A program made the translations under genes and the position numbers. A stretch of 64,000 nucleotides of DNA from Lasioglossum baleicum (taxonomy: Eukaryota > Arthropoda > Insecta > Hymenoptera > Halictidae). Location: contig NW_027469122.1 in assembly GCF_051020765.1 (NCBI RefSeq), forward strand, positions 766,917-830,916, read 5' to 3'. Positions 15,568 through 24,019 of this stretch are shown one piece after another. The notes below the pieces were generated by a model. The model searched no databases and was not told the origin of the DNA. It saw nothing but the letters and a program-made list of their open reading frames with translations. Numbering within the stretch: the first letter of the stretch is position 1; the number at the start of each line of letters is the position of its first letter.

Positions 15568-16032
15568 TTCGCATAATCCTCGGCAGCCAATTCGACACAC
15601 CACCCACGCTGAGATCCTAGTTGAGCGGGATGAGACGGCGGCGGGACTCGGGCATGCTGTTGTTCGCTATAGGATCTCTTCGTCCCACGACGGCGCCTCC
15701 GGGTTTGTTCGCCCGTGTGTGGTGACTTGTTTTGCTGCTTCCGGCGCCGGATTTGTTCGTTGGCCATCCTTTTATTCGGTCTTTGATCCTTCGGCACCTT
15801 TTCGGACTCGTACGCTTTCTTTATGATCGATAATTGCCTGAAACGTCGTACTCCGTACGCACAACAGATGGCATTAGTACGGTGCACGAAATCGGAAGAT
15901 TTTCCTCTCGGAGTGCTCTTATGGCCTGCGGGTGGCTTACGTAACCGAAAAAGGTCGGTCCGGTCCACACGTAATTCGGCTGTTTGACCGAGTTCGAACG
16001 GCGAAGTGACGTCGCACGCTTGCAACGTCACA

Positions 16033-16046
16033 ACTCCCCCCCCCTT
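16033..16046 (-). promoter_or_regulatory. Polypurine tract next to the 3' LTR
   Basis: In element sense the bases are AA, nine G, then AGT, directly followed by the LTR start TGTGACG. A purine run abutting the 3' LTR is the usual primer for second-strand synthesis in LTR elements. Confidence 0.9.
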
Positions 16047-16565
16047 AAAAATGGACCGGACTGCCCCGTGGCTTGTCGACTCTGTGACCTATGGCTCGCC
16101 AAATAAGAGCATTCCCTTCGGAAGTCAACCTTTACAGTAGAGCCTCCACCAGTGGACAAACACATACCCAATTCTTACCCTTCGATAACCGCTATCTTCT
16201 TCATGCTTTTTCCTTCTACTTCGGACGAGACCTGTTCACAACACCAAAAACGGAGGGAGAAGGTTCGCAAACTCGCAATGAATGTTACTACCTGTTACAT
16301 ACGAAAATATAAAGTTTTATTTATTCCCGCCTAACGGTCGGGACTGTCAACTTTCCGCTACTGCGGATTTACAATTAGCGATATCTCCTCGGAACTAACA
16401 ATCTGGACAGTCCAACAAAAAAAAACAACAATTCGCCGACGCGTGGAACTAACAAAAAAAAATGTCCTTGAGGAAAATAATCGTGCTCGCTCTTTTTGGC
16501 GGTATTATAACGAAATCTTTAGGAGACCGAAGTGGTTCCGGGAGTCGGTAGTGTTCCTCCCGATT
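16047..16565 (-). other. 3' non-coding stretch between ORF3 and the polypurine tract
   Basis: About 520 bp with no open frame of note on the element strand. The plus-strand frames here (for example 16091-16312) match no family I know. It is A/T-rich in element sense with several T-runs. I see no envelope remnant (no signal peptide, no membrane helix). Confidence 0.6.
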
Positions 16566-17390
16566 TTATATTTCGCGGTATTCCCTTTTTGGAGCCCCGA
16601 TTTTCGCGCGGTATTCTTCGTTCATTATGCGCCAAGCAGGCCCGCACGTCGGACACGTGCGCACCGACTTGCCGGGCTGGCCGCATTTAAAACAGTGTTC
16701 CTCCACTCTCTTATTGCACTGGCTGCGGACGTGGCCATATTCGCCGCAATTCCAGCAGGCGTCCGGATCTTTGGCCCTGCTGGCGCTCGTCCCTTCCATT
16801 TTTGCTTCGAACTGCTTCCAGTTCGGAAGCTGGCGGCGGGGTTTGTGGTACTCCGGTACCTCCGCGGCCGCTTGCTGGGGTCGATCCGGTGTCGGTGGTC
16901 GCGCCGACGGTGCGGGGGCCGCGACTGGCAATTCCTCCCTTCTTGGGGCTGTTCCCGTGAGTCCGTACGGGGCTGCTCGTCTGGCCTCACAAACGGGGCA
17001 CCTAGGCTCCGTTTTTGGAGGTTGGCGGAAGTATGCCCTCAAGGCCCTCAGGTGTTGGAGAGCCTTGCCAAAGTCGGTTGCCACCGCCTGGTAGCAACTA
17101 TCCAGTTCCGGCCGAATTATCAAGGCCTCTTCTTCGGGTTCGTCGCGTGGTACTTCCGTCATGGTACCCTTTTCCACCGTGACCGGTTCGGGAGTGAGGA
17201 GTAACGCCAAGTTACTTTCCGCTTCGACTAGTGGTCCTAGTAAGTCGTCGACCGGGACTTCCGCGCCGGCCTTGGTTGGCGGTCGGAGAGCCAACTCGAG
17301 ACCTTCGAGAGTTTTCTCTATCGACTCGATGTCGGAGTCGATTTGGCGGTACTGATTCCGCACCTCCGGATTCACCTCGAGATTCTGCAT
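16566..17390 (-). CDS. ORF3: second nucleocapsid-like zinc-knuckle protein
   Basis: A 274-residue ORF sits downstream of pol, in the place where some Gypsy elements carry env. There is no signal peptide or membrane segment, so it is not an envelope. The N-terminal third (about 1-120) is charged and probably helical. C131 and C134 form an isolated CX2C. Residues about 145-185 are Pro/Ala-rich. The C-terminal part has a CCHC knuckle (C212, C215, H220, C225), a 7-residue linker ending in His, then CX2CX9CX2C (C233, C236, C246, C249). The Gag ORF ends with the same two motifs at the same spacing. The ATG is inside the pol 3' end in the +1 frame; the frame is open from 17480. Expression by splicing or frameshift is unproven. 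Inferred role: nucleic-acid binding. Confidence 0.75.
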   Translation of the reverse strand: MQNLEVNPEVRNQYRQIDSDIESIEKTLEGLELALRPPTKAGAEVPVDDLLGPLVEAESNLALLLTPEPVTVEKGTMTEVPRDEPEEEALIIRPELDSCYQAVATDFGKALQHLRALRAYFRQPPKTEPRCPVCEARRAAPYGLTGTAPRREELPVAAPAPSARPPTPDRPQQAAAEVPEYHKPRRQLPNWKQFEAKMEGTSASRAKDPDACWNCGEYGHVRSQCNKRVEEHCFKCGQPGKSVRTCPTCGPAWRIMNEEYRAKIGAPKREYREI

Positions 17391-20300
17391 CTGTAATTGA
17401 TTCCGTTGTCGTATCGAGTTGTTCTTCCTCGCTCTGCTTCGGCGGGGTGTACGTCTTAAGGTCTGACACGTGTGCTTTTCCTACGTCTTTGCCTTCCATT
17501 GTGGTCAGGCCGTAAACTACCGTCGAAAGTTTTTTCGCAATTCGCAACGGTCCGGCGTATTTCGGACATAATTTCGCAGCTATGTTCTGCGCTGCGGATG
17601 ACAATACGCGATTTCGTCGCAGCACTAAGTCCCCTACCTCAAAACGCGTGTCCCTATGCCGTAGATTGTAATACCGCGATTGCGTTTCGTACGCCCTATC
17701 CAGATTTTCGGTTACCCAATGTCGTAGGGTCGCGAGGTGAGTCATGCGATTCCTCCATTCTCCTGTGAACGATACTTCAAGATCTACTGGCGGTTCCTGT
17801 TCCGCTCGACAACATTTTGCAGGTCTCGGCTCTCGTCCGAAGTTTAGGAACGCTGGCGATGTTTGCAGTACTGTGTGGTGTGCGGTATTGTATGCGAATC
17901 GAAATTTCGAGATATTCGCATCCCAATCGCGATGGTCTTTTCCGATATACGCGACGATCATTGTTTTCAATATCCTATTAACCCGTTCGACGGGATTTGC
18001 TTGGGGATGGTACGGCGGAGTTGTCGCGATTGTTATCCCGTAATCTTCTGCCAATTCGTGAATGGCCTTATTGACAAATTCGGTACCGTTGTCTGTTAGT
18101 AATACGTCGGGGGTTCCCCATCGCGAAAATATTTGATCTTCTAATACTTCGGAAATTTTCGGTCCCGTGGCTCTACGGAGGGGGCAACATTCAACCCATT
18201 TCGTGAATAAATCTTGCATTACTAATAGATACGAGAATCCAGCACGACTGGGTGGAAGCGGGCCCATTATATCAGTGGCTACGACCATCCATGGTGCTGC
18301 GATGCGACGCCTTCCCATGAGCCCGGAGGGGAGGGATTGTTCCACCTTCGTAGCTTGGCACGTAGGGCAGCGTCGCACGTATTCCACGGCGGTTCGAAAC
18401 ATCCCCGGCCAATAATACTTGGTCGCGATGCGATGATATGTTTTCTCTACCCCTAGGTGCGCCGCTTGTACTTCGTCGTGTGCCTCTCTTAGTATCTCGG
18501 TTCTTTCGGCTAACGGGACTACGAGTTTCCACTCATTTAAATCTCCCCCAAGAATTTCCGAAATCAATGGGTCGGTACGACGGTGATATAGCCTACCCTC
18601 GCGAATTGACCAGTCGGGGTATTTTTCCGGATTCGATTCTACTACTTTGAATCTCTCGTCATGCCAGTCTAACTGTGTCGCGGCTACTATCGGAATCTGT
18701 TCCCCTTCTCCTTCTGTTCCTTCGAACATTCGCGAAAGTGCGTCTGGTACGTGATTTAACGCTCCTTGTCGGTATGTAATGTCGAAATCATACTCTAGCA
18801 GTTGTAATGCCCACCGCGCGAGCCTTCCCGAAGGGTTTTTCAATTGCCGTAACCAACGCAAACTACTATGATCCGTAATGATCGTAAAATGATACCCTTC
18901 GAGGTATGCTCGAAATTTTTCCACGGCCCACACGATAGCGAGACACTCTAATTCCGTCGCGGAGTACTTTCGTTCGGCGGAATTCAACGAGCGGCTCGCG
19001 AACGCGACTACTCTTTCCTCTCCCTCGATTTCTTGAACCAGTACTGCACCGAGCCCTACCGTGCTTGCGTCGGTCTGCAGGACGAATGGGATGTCAAAAT
19101 GTGGACAAGCGAGAGTTGGCGCGGTTGCCACTAACGATCTTAATTTTTCGAAGGCGGTTTGTTGTCCGTCCTCCCATTTCCACGTCTTGCCTTTCCGTAG
19201 TAAGATATTTAAGGGCTCCGCTACAGTCGCGAAATCCGGAATAAATCTTCGATACCACGAAGCCATTCCGAGAAATCGTCGTAACTGTTTTAAATTCTTA
19301 GGAGCTGGGAAAGACAAGACGGGTTCAATTTTATTCGCGTCAACTTTTAACCCTTCGCGACTCACTACAAATCCCAGGTACCGAACTTCTTCCCTGCAGA
19401 ACTCGCATTTTTCGGGATTTATAATTAATCCAGCTGATTTTATTTTATTTAATACCCGACGCAGCCACTCGAGGTGCTTTTCGAAAGTTGTTGTTGCGAT
19501 AATTATATCGTCCAGATACGCAAAAACATGTGGCTCCATTTCTGGACCGATCAATCGATCTAACAGTCTCTGAAATGTTGCCGGTGCTCCTGTGAGTCCG
19601 TACGGCATTCGCTTAAATTGAAATAGCCCTTTTCCGGGGACTGTAAACGCGGTAATCTCACGGCTGTCTTTCTCTAGCGGTATTTGGAAGTAAGCCTGGC
19701 TCAGATCGAGAGTGGAAATGTAGCGCGCGGCGCGTAATTTATCGAGAATGCTCGTCATTATCGGTAGCGGGTACGCGTCCTTCTTGGAAACCGCATTGAC
19801 TTTGCGAAAATCTAGACAAAATCGGTATTTGCCGTTGGGTTTTTTCACCATTACTACCGGACTGGACCATTCACTTTCAGATGGTTCAATAATATCGTTG
19901 GCCAGTAACGAATCTACCTCCTTGTAAATCGCTTCCTGTACCATAGGTGAGACAGGATAGTACCTTTGTTTAATAGGCCTATTCTCTCCCACATCAATTC
20001 TGTGAGTAGTCAAAGTGGTTAATCCCGGTACTTTGGCAAAGTCACTGAGTTCCTTTTCCAAGAATTCGCCTAATTGTTCTTTTTCGCCGCTCGATAATAT
20101 TTGCAGGCCGCAGCAAAGTTGCTCGTTCGAAATTGAACCGAAAGGGAATTCGATTCTCGGTCGCGACGCGAAGTACCAGCTTCCCCGGTGGTATTCGACA
20201 ACGATACCGAATTGCGCTATTACGTCAATCCCTAGCAACAATGGATTCACAAGGTTATCGAGAACGCGGACGAAAATTTTTCGAGTTTCGTTCCGTATTG

Positions 20301-20628
20301 TTATATTTAATTCGGCCTGTTCCGAAGCTCTATCTACGGCCCCTGTTGCTAACAGAAAGTAGCAAGGTCTCTCCGAGATTGTTAACTTCGCGTGATTTCC
20401 GACAGCTTGTATTAACGCTCGATTAGCAAACGAAATGGATGATCCGGAATCTATTAACGCTCGTGCCCTGTACGTGCCGATTTGCGCGTCGATTATTAAT
20501 AAAGACGGTCGAGACTTGGAATCGTCCTCCGCGTTAGTTTCCGAAATTCGGGCCGAGATTATCATTTGGGAAACCGTTCCGACCCCTACGAGCGGTTCCG
20601 TCGGTAGTTTTCCGACTTCCGATCGCAT
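17212..20628 (-). CDS. pol: Pol polyprotein: protease, reverse transcriptase, RNase H, integrase
   Basis: This is an intact 1,138-residue frame. The protease has D60-S61-G62-S63 and an LLGID flank (131-135). Reverse transcriptase spans about 215-420, with catalytic D308 in LDLSQAYF and the YLDD box at 371-374. RNase H has D520, E559, D586 and D629. Integrase has the HHCC zinc finger (H717, H724, C754, C757), catalytic D786, D846 and E881, and a GPY/F-like module near 1018-1035. There is no chromodomain. The last 80 residues are Ser/Arg/Glu-rich and overlap ORF3. An in-frame TAA directly precedes the ATG, so synthesis needs a -1 frameshift from gag in the 20589-20628 overlap or initiation at this ATG. 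No stop or missing catalytic residue is visible. I would not assign a clade without a tree. Confidence 0.95.
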   Translation of the reverse strand: MRSEVGKLPTEPLVGVGTVSQMIISARISETNAEDDSKSRPSLLIIDAQIGTYRARALIDSGSSISFANRALIQAVGNHAKLTISERPCYFLLATGAVDRASEQAELNITIRNETRKIFVRVLDNLVNPLLLGIDVIAQFGIVVEYHRGSWYFASRPRIEFPFGSISNEQLCCGLQILSSGEKEQLGEFLEKELSDFAKVPGLTTLTTHRIDVGENRPIKQRYYPVSPMVQEAIYKEVDSLLANDIIEPSESEWSSPVVMVKKPNGKYRFCLDFRKVNAVSKKDAYPLPIMTSILDKLRAARYISTLDLSQAYFQIPLEKDSREITAFTVPGKGLFQFKRMPYGLTGAPATFQRLLDRLIGPEMEPHVFAYLDDIIIATTTFEKHLEWLRRVLNKIKSAGLIINPEKCEFCREEVRYLGFVVSREGLKVDANKIEPVLSFPAPKNLKQLRRFLGMASWYRRFIPDFATVAEPLNILLRKGKTWKWEDGQQTAFEKLRSLVATAPTLACPHFDIPFVLQTDASTVGLGAVLVQEIEGEERVVAFASRSLNSAERKYSATELECLAIVWAVEKFRAYLEGYHFTIITDHSSLRWLRQLKNPSGRLARWALQLLEYDFDITYRQGALNHVPDALSRMFEGTEGEGEQIPIVAATQLDWHDERFKVVESNPEKYPDWSIREGRLYHRRTDPLISEILGGDLNEWKLVVPLAERTEILREAHDEVQAAHLGVEKTYHRIATKYYWPGMFRTAVEYVRRCPTCQATKVEQSLPSGLMGRRRIAAPWMVVATDIMGPLPPSRAGFSYLLVMQDLFTKWVECCPLRRATGPKISEVLEDQIFSRWGTPDVLLTDNGTEFVNKAIHELAEDYGITIATTPPYHPQANPVERVNRILKTMIVAYIGKDHRDWDANISKFRFAYNTAHHTVLQTSPAFLNFGREPRPAKCCRAEQEPPVDLEVSFTGEWRNRMTHLATLRHWVTENLDRAYETQSRYYNLRHRDTRFEVGDLVLRRNRVLSSAAQNIAAKLCPKYAGPLRIAKKLSTVVYGLTTMEGKDVGKAHVSDLKTYTPPKQSEEEQLDTTTESITDAESRGESGGAESVPPNRLRHRVDRENSRRSRVGSPTANQGRRGSPGRRLTRTTSRSGK
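20586..20628 (-). other. Gag-pol overlap with candidate -1 frameshift site
   Basis: Pol is in the -1 frame relative to gag. The usable window runs from the pol-frame TAA (20629-20631) to the gag TAG (20586-20588), only 14 codons. Within it GGAAAAC (20613 down to 20607) sits as G GAA AAC in the gag frame and would re-read as GGA AAA. It is not a perfect X XXY YYZ heptamer, but resembles the known variant GGATTTA of the mouse mammary tumour virus pro-pol site. I have not modelled a downstream structure. Confidence 0.45.
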
Positions 20629-21404
20629 TTACGACAGTCGCGAGTTGTTACGTCCGGTTCTCCGCAGCGATAGCAATGAATACGCGGTTTTTCCTTGCAA
20701 TTCCTGGATCGATGACCAGGTTTAGTGCAAGTCCAACAAAGCTCGTTGCTTCTCGGTTTGAATTCCGAGGAGCAGATAGCGCAGATGGTTTCGTATTCGA
20801 CGCGTTTGCTATTCGGCTGATTTCGGGAGTTCCCGCGCCTACTCGGATTTTCTCTCTGGCACGCGTGTCGTGTTACCGGACGGGACTGTTCGCGGAAACG
20901 GGGATTCCCTCCTCGGCAACCTCCCTTACATTCGGTCTCGGCGATGGCGTTTACCGATTCGTAACGCGGATTTCGATAAAATGTACCGCGACCAGATTCC
21001 TTCGACTGATTACTATCCTTCGGCGGTTGATAGGCATAAATTTTATTGGCGATCTGCTGCGATCGATAATTATCTGCTCTACCGGGCGACACGTTGCTTT
21101 CCGCTTCGCGTAGTTTCTTTTCTACCTCTTTCATCGTTTTGATGTTATCGATCCCTAATACATTTCGAAGCTTTTCCCTCGCGTTCCAGATTATTCTCTT
21201 TACGCATTTTTCCTCCGACCACGGTTTATCTAATCGGCTCATCATAATTTCCATGCAAGCAAGATAATCTCGTACCGGTTCTTCTTCGCCCTGTTTCCGT
21301 ACTCGTAAATCGTGTTCTAATAATTCCTGATAATCGGGATCGAAAAAATTTTGTCGCCACTCGGAGACGAATTCGGCCCACGAGGTTAATCTTCCGCGAG
21401 TCTT

Positions 21405-21407
21405 TTA
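21405..21407 (-). other. Premature TAA in gag
   Basis: It is read as TGG TAA AAG in the gag frame. The codons after it (21404 to 21255) continue in the same frame without another stop to the Met at 21254, so this is a nonsense change and not a frameshift. One base change from a Tyr codon would produce it. Confidence 0.9.
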
Positions 21408-21833
21408 CCAGAAGGCCGCGTTTCCCGAAAAACAAATTGGTAGACAGTCGAGGAGGTCTTCGTCCTCGATTTTCGAACTCGATCTCAAATCCTCTAGAGT
21501 GGAGAGAAACGTTTCCGCGTCCTCGTCCGCTCTCCCGGCAAAATTCAAACGCCACTTTCTAATGGTGTCGAATGCTGCTGAGGATTTATCTCGCTCATCG
21601 TCTGATGATTCGGAACTATCGTCTGTCCTTCCTCCTCGAATCTCCGGTACTTTACGCGATCCGTATTGACGTGGGGACGGGCGTGGTGGCCGAAGTCTCG
21701 TATTATCGCTAGCTTTCGTTTCGTTTACGGTCTCTTCCTGTATGAATGGACCGTACGAGGGAGGATCGCGAGACGTCCCTTCTCCCGGATCATAATCGCT
21801 ATCGCTGTAAGCGGAGCGATAGTCTCTGTCCAT

Positions 21834-22609
21834 TTACGAGTCACCCGATATATTCGGTACGAAATTCGGATGTTTATTTTCCCTACGATAGCTAGCGCGC
21901 GGTCCTTCGTCGCCAAGGCCTTCGGTCGCTCGCGTTGTTTACTTTCCGCGTCCGGACGCTCTATCTCCCCGTACGAGATCTCTTGTTACGCTCTGTCGCC
22001 ACGCGGCTCGAAATTGTCTCTCGAAAGTCTCTTTGTTCTCGATAACCCTGACTCTCGAATTTGAAACCGTTGCCACACAGTACGCCTATTGTTCCTATTA
22101 CCTTGAAGCGTTCTTGCTTCAACAAGGCCGCGAAGAAAAAAAAATTTTTACCGATCGCGTAAATATTCTGTTCACGAACAAGGACGTGTACGACGAAATT
22201 CTAGGCTACGAAATTCTGGCCCAGCACCGTAAGACGTACACTCCCGTAATACAATTTATTACAATTTCACAATTATTACACGAAAATCAGTAAATCATGG
22301 CAATAAAATTGCTCGTCAATTTTGTACACAGAATATTTCGTGCTGGCTCTTCGGAATCTTCCTCGCCAGACTCGCAACGAATCGAAATCAAAATTTTTCG
22401 CTTTCGAATTGAGTGTGTTTCTCGTGTCTCACTGGGTCGGCTCGAACAGTCTCTTTCGAACGTTCGCGATTTCACGATTCTACGAGAATACGACCTCGAG
22501 ATTCCCGTAATTTACCACGATCAGGTAGTACCGTACGCTACCTGCGAGAGTCACCCGTTATTTTCCTGTGCCTCTCTCCGTTGTCGGGAAAAACCCTTGC
22601 GAGAGAGAG
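21834..22609 (-). other. Leader between primer binding site and gag
   Basis: This 776-nt stretch is probably untranslated and would hold the packaging signal. Small frames on the element strand (21725-21916, 22287-22475) and plus-strand frames (22033-22293, 22297-22698) have no recognisable motif. Many upstream ATG codons are present. I see no conserved protein domain in it. Confidence 0.6.
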
Positions 22610-22627
22610 GTCCCTGTTCGGGCGCCA
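22610..22627 (-). promoter_or_regulatory. Primer binding site, tRNA-Lys type
   Basis: In element sense TGGCGCCCGAACAGGGAC follows the 5' LTR after a three-base spacer AAT. These 18 bases are the complement of the 3' end of animal tRNA-Lys(UUU) and are identical to the site used by lentiviruses. The site fixes the element orientation and the LTR end at 22631. Confidence 0.95.
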
Positions 22628-22690
22628 ATTTGCGACGTTGTCCCTTTTTCGAACGGTTTTATGGCCGACGAAAAACGGTCAACCCCGAGA

Positions 22691-22697
22691 TTTTATA
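22691..22697 (-). promoter_or_regulatory. TATA-like box in the 5' LTR
   Basis: TATAAAA in element sense, 60 nt before the LTR end; the same bases are at 14873-14879 in the 3' LTR. If used, transcription would start about 30 nt downstream and R plus U5 would be very short, which is unusual. It may be a chance match. Confidence 0.25.
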
Positions 22698-22792
22698 GGC
22701 TCTGAGACCGGGCCGTGCGCGGCCGTGCGGACACGGTCCTCTCGGTGCAAAGGCGGAACTCGGTGGAGGCTTGAACGAACAACGCGACGATA

Positions 22793-22804
22793 GTTCGGGC
22801 GCCA
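22793..22804 (-). other. Internal copy of the primer-site start within the LTR
   Basis: TGGCGCCCGAAC, identical to the first 12 bases of the primer binding site, lies 162 nt inside the LTR end. The 3' LTR has it at 14975-14986. It may be a relic of an older LTR boundary or a chance GC-rich match. Confidence 0.6.
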
Positions 22805-23245
22805 GGTATTGAGAAAATACCACGCGAAACACGATGGTGACCTCGAACTCGGGGAAGCCGAGTCCGAGAGTCAAGCCTCCACGAAACGCGGTCTGAAACA
22901 ATGACGCGAACGGCCAGATGATTCGAGCGCAGGAGATAACGGGGACAGCCCTCACGGCAGGACGGATCTCGCAGGTGAAGAATCAACAAACGGAATTGGC
23001 TCTTAATCTTTAATGGTCACGAAAGTAAAAGATACAGGCGAGCGGCCACGAGGCCGCGAACCGGGAGCCCGCGCTCCTTGTACACTTTAGCGGAAGATGT
23101 TCGTTCGCTGAGCGCGTTAGTCTATCGTGATTCTATCGCGGACGTACGATGCTACGGTACAATATTCGATTTGTTCGTCGATACAAGATTCCGCGAGGCG
23201 CGGATGAACGGCGCGATTCCTACGACTGTCGCGAGAGTCCGAGAC

Positions 23246-23887
23246 GAAGCGAAATTGCCGACGTGCGATGGATAATCCACGGCCGTACGCGGGATTCGAG
23301 GCGCGTAGACCGCCGCGGTTCACGCGTAATTCCGCCTACGCTTCTACCGTCGCCGACTATCCGAACCGAAGACTATTCGAGACTTATTCGATACCGACAC
23401 AACTCCCGAGGAAGACTTCCGATTTACGAAATTAAGGGAACTCTTGTCGCGAAGGCTCACAGCGTCCTTGAGGAGGACGCGAGCGAAGGCTCGAGGCGCC
23501 CTGCGCCTCGGCTCTTACGAAATCTCCGAGGACGAGACGAACACGTGTCGTCCTCGCGCGAATAACACGAGCCACCACGATTAACGAATCGAGGAATCAC
23601 AGAATCGACTTACCGTTGACGATATTTCTCTCAGGCCTTTAGCACCGGACTTCTGGACCCTTCGGCTATCGTCCCTCGTCCCAAATTCCACGCTGAGTCG
23701 AAAACCGAAGTCAAGCCACCCGCGACGCGAAACTGATCGGTACTCGGTATTTGGAAAGGGCGAGATTCGGTAAAGCGAAAACGTGACTCTACTCGAGGAG
23801 CCTCTGTGCGACAGTGAGTCCTCGATCCGCATCGACGGAACGCATCGATCCTGGTTCCCCCCACTCCGAGCGTATTGCCGAATTTTC
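23246..23887. other. Segment present only in the 5' LTR (634 bp net)
   Basis: It is absent from the 3' LTR. It shows no terminal inverted repeats, no flanking duplication and no coding motif, so it does not look like a nested transposon. It contains GC-rich hairpins, including CGAGGCGC, loop CCT, GCGCCTCG at 23492-23510, with shorter stems just before it. Frames such as 23149-23565 on the plus strand are not recognisable. Confidence 0.7.
23492..23510. other. Stem-loop in the 5'-LTR-specific segment
   Basis: An 8-bp perfect stem (CGAGGCGC with GCGCCTCG) around a 3-base loop. Directly upstream are GTCCT with AGGAC (23464-23478) and GAGC with GCTC (about 23481-23492), giving three small hairpins in about 50 bp. 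Confidence 0.5.
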
Positions 23888-23998
23888 CGATAGGTGCCGT
23901 ACGCAACGTAACTAGGTTGTCGCAGGATCGCAACTACGAAAAAGTCCTAGGGCCCCAGACTTTACGCGACCACTTAATTTACCGCGACCTTTGAATTC

Positions 23999-24019
23999 CC
24001 GCTCGCCCTCGGCGAGCGG
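23999..24019. other. LTR stem-loop, 9-bp perfect stem (5' LTR copy)
   Basis: CCGCTCGCC, loop CTC, GGCGAGCGG, identical to 15547-15567. Confidence 0.6.

Larger units (their letters stand above)
14813..16032 (-). repeat. 3' LTR of the element (1,220 bp, short form)
   Basis: Direct repeat of 22631-24484. In element sense it begins TGTGACGTTG and ends CAACGTCGCA, a 10-bp imperfect terminal inverted repeat with one mismatch. Positions 14813-15427 match 22631-23245 at a constant offset of 7,818, and 15436-16032 match 23888-24484 at offset 8,452. I saw no substitutions in the stretches compared. Between them 634 bp are missing relative to the other LTR, with a few unmatched junction bases near 15428-15436. 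Small open frames inside the LTR on both strands show no family motif. Confidence 0.95.
20586..21833 (-). pseudogene. gag: Gag, interrupted by one in-frame TAA
   Basis: The frame has 416 codons including a premature TAA (21405-21407, codon 143) and the terminal TAG (20586-20588). The start is set by an ATG preceded at once by an in-frame TAA. Codons 1-80 are acidic and Ser-rich. The retrotransposon Gag capsid-type region starts near codon 90 and crosses the stop, which falls right after a Trp where the family usually has an aromatic residue. The frame is open again after it. The C-terminus has CX2C (C351, C354), a CCHC knuckle (C366, C369, H374, C379), a 7-residue linker ending in His, then CX2CX9CX2C (C387, C390, C400, C403). 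The normal product is the particle protein that packages element RNA. Here only the first 142 residues are made unless the stop is read through. The last 14 codons overlap pol in a different frame. Confidence 0.9.

Noticed and set aside
15771..15776. AATAAA on the element strand as polyadenylation signal (also 24223-24228)
   Set aside because: It lies early in the LTR, about 900 bp from the TATA-like box and LTR end; with the R region undefined I cannot support it.
16443..17204. 253-codon plus-strand frame opposite ORF3, and other plus-strand frames opposite pol (such as 19061-19573)
   Set aside because: Antisense shadows of coding regions; their translations show no family motif.
16047..17211. 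Envelope gene
   Set aside because: The only frame there is ORF3, with zinc motifs and no signal peptide, furin-like site or membrane helix.
23246..23887. Nested transposon in the 5' LTR
   Set aside because: No terminal repeats, target duplication or coding motif; a deletion in the other LTR explains the difference better.
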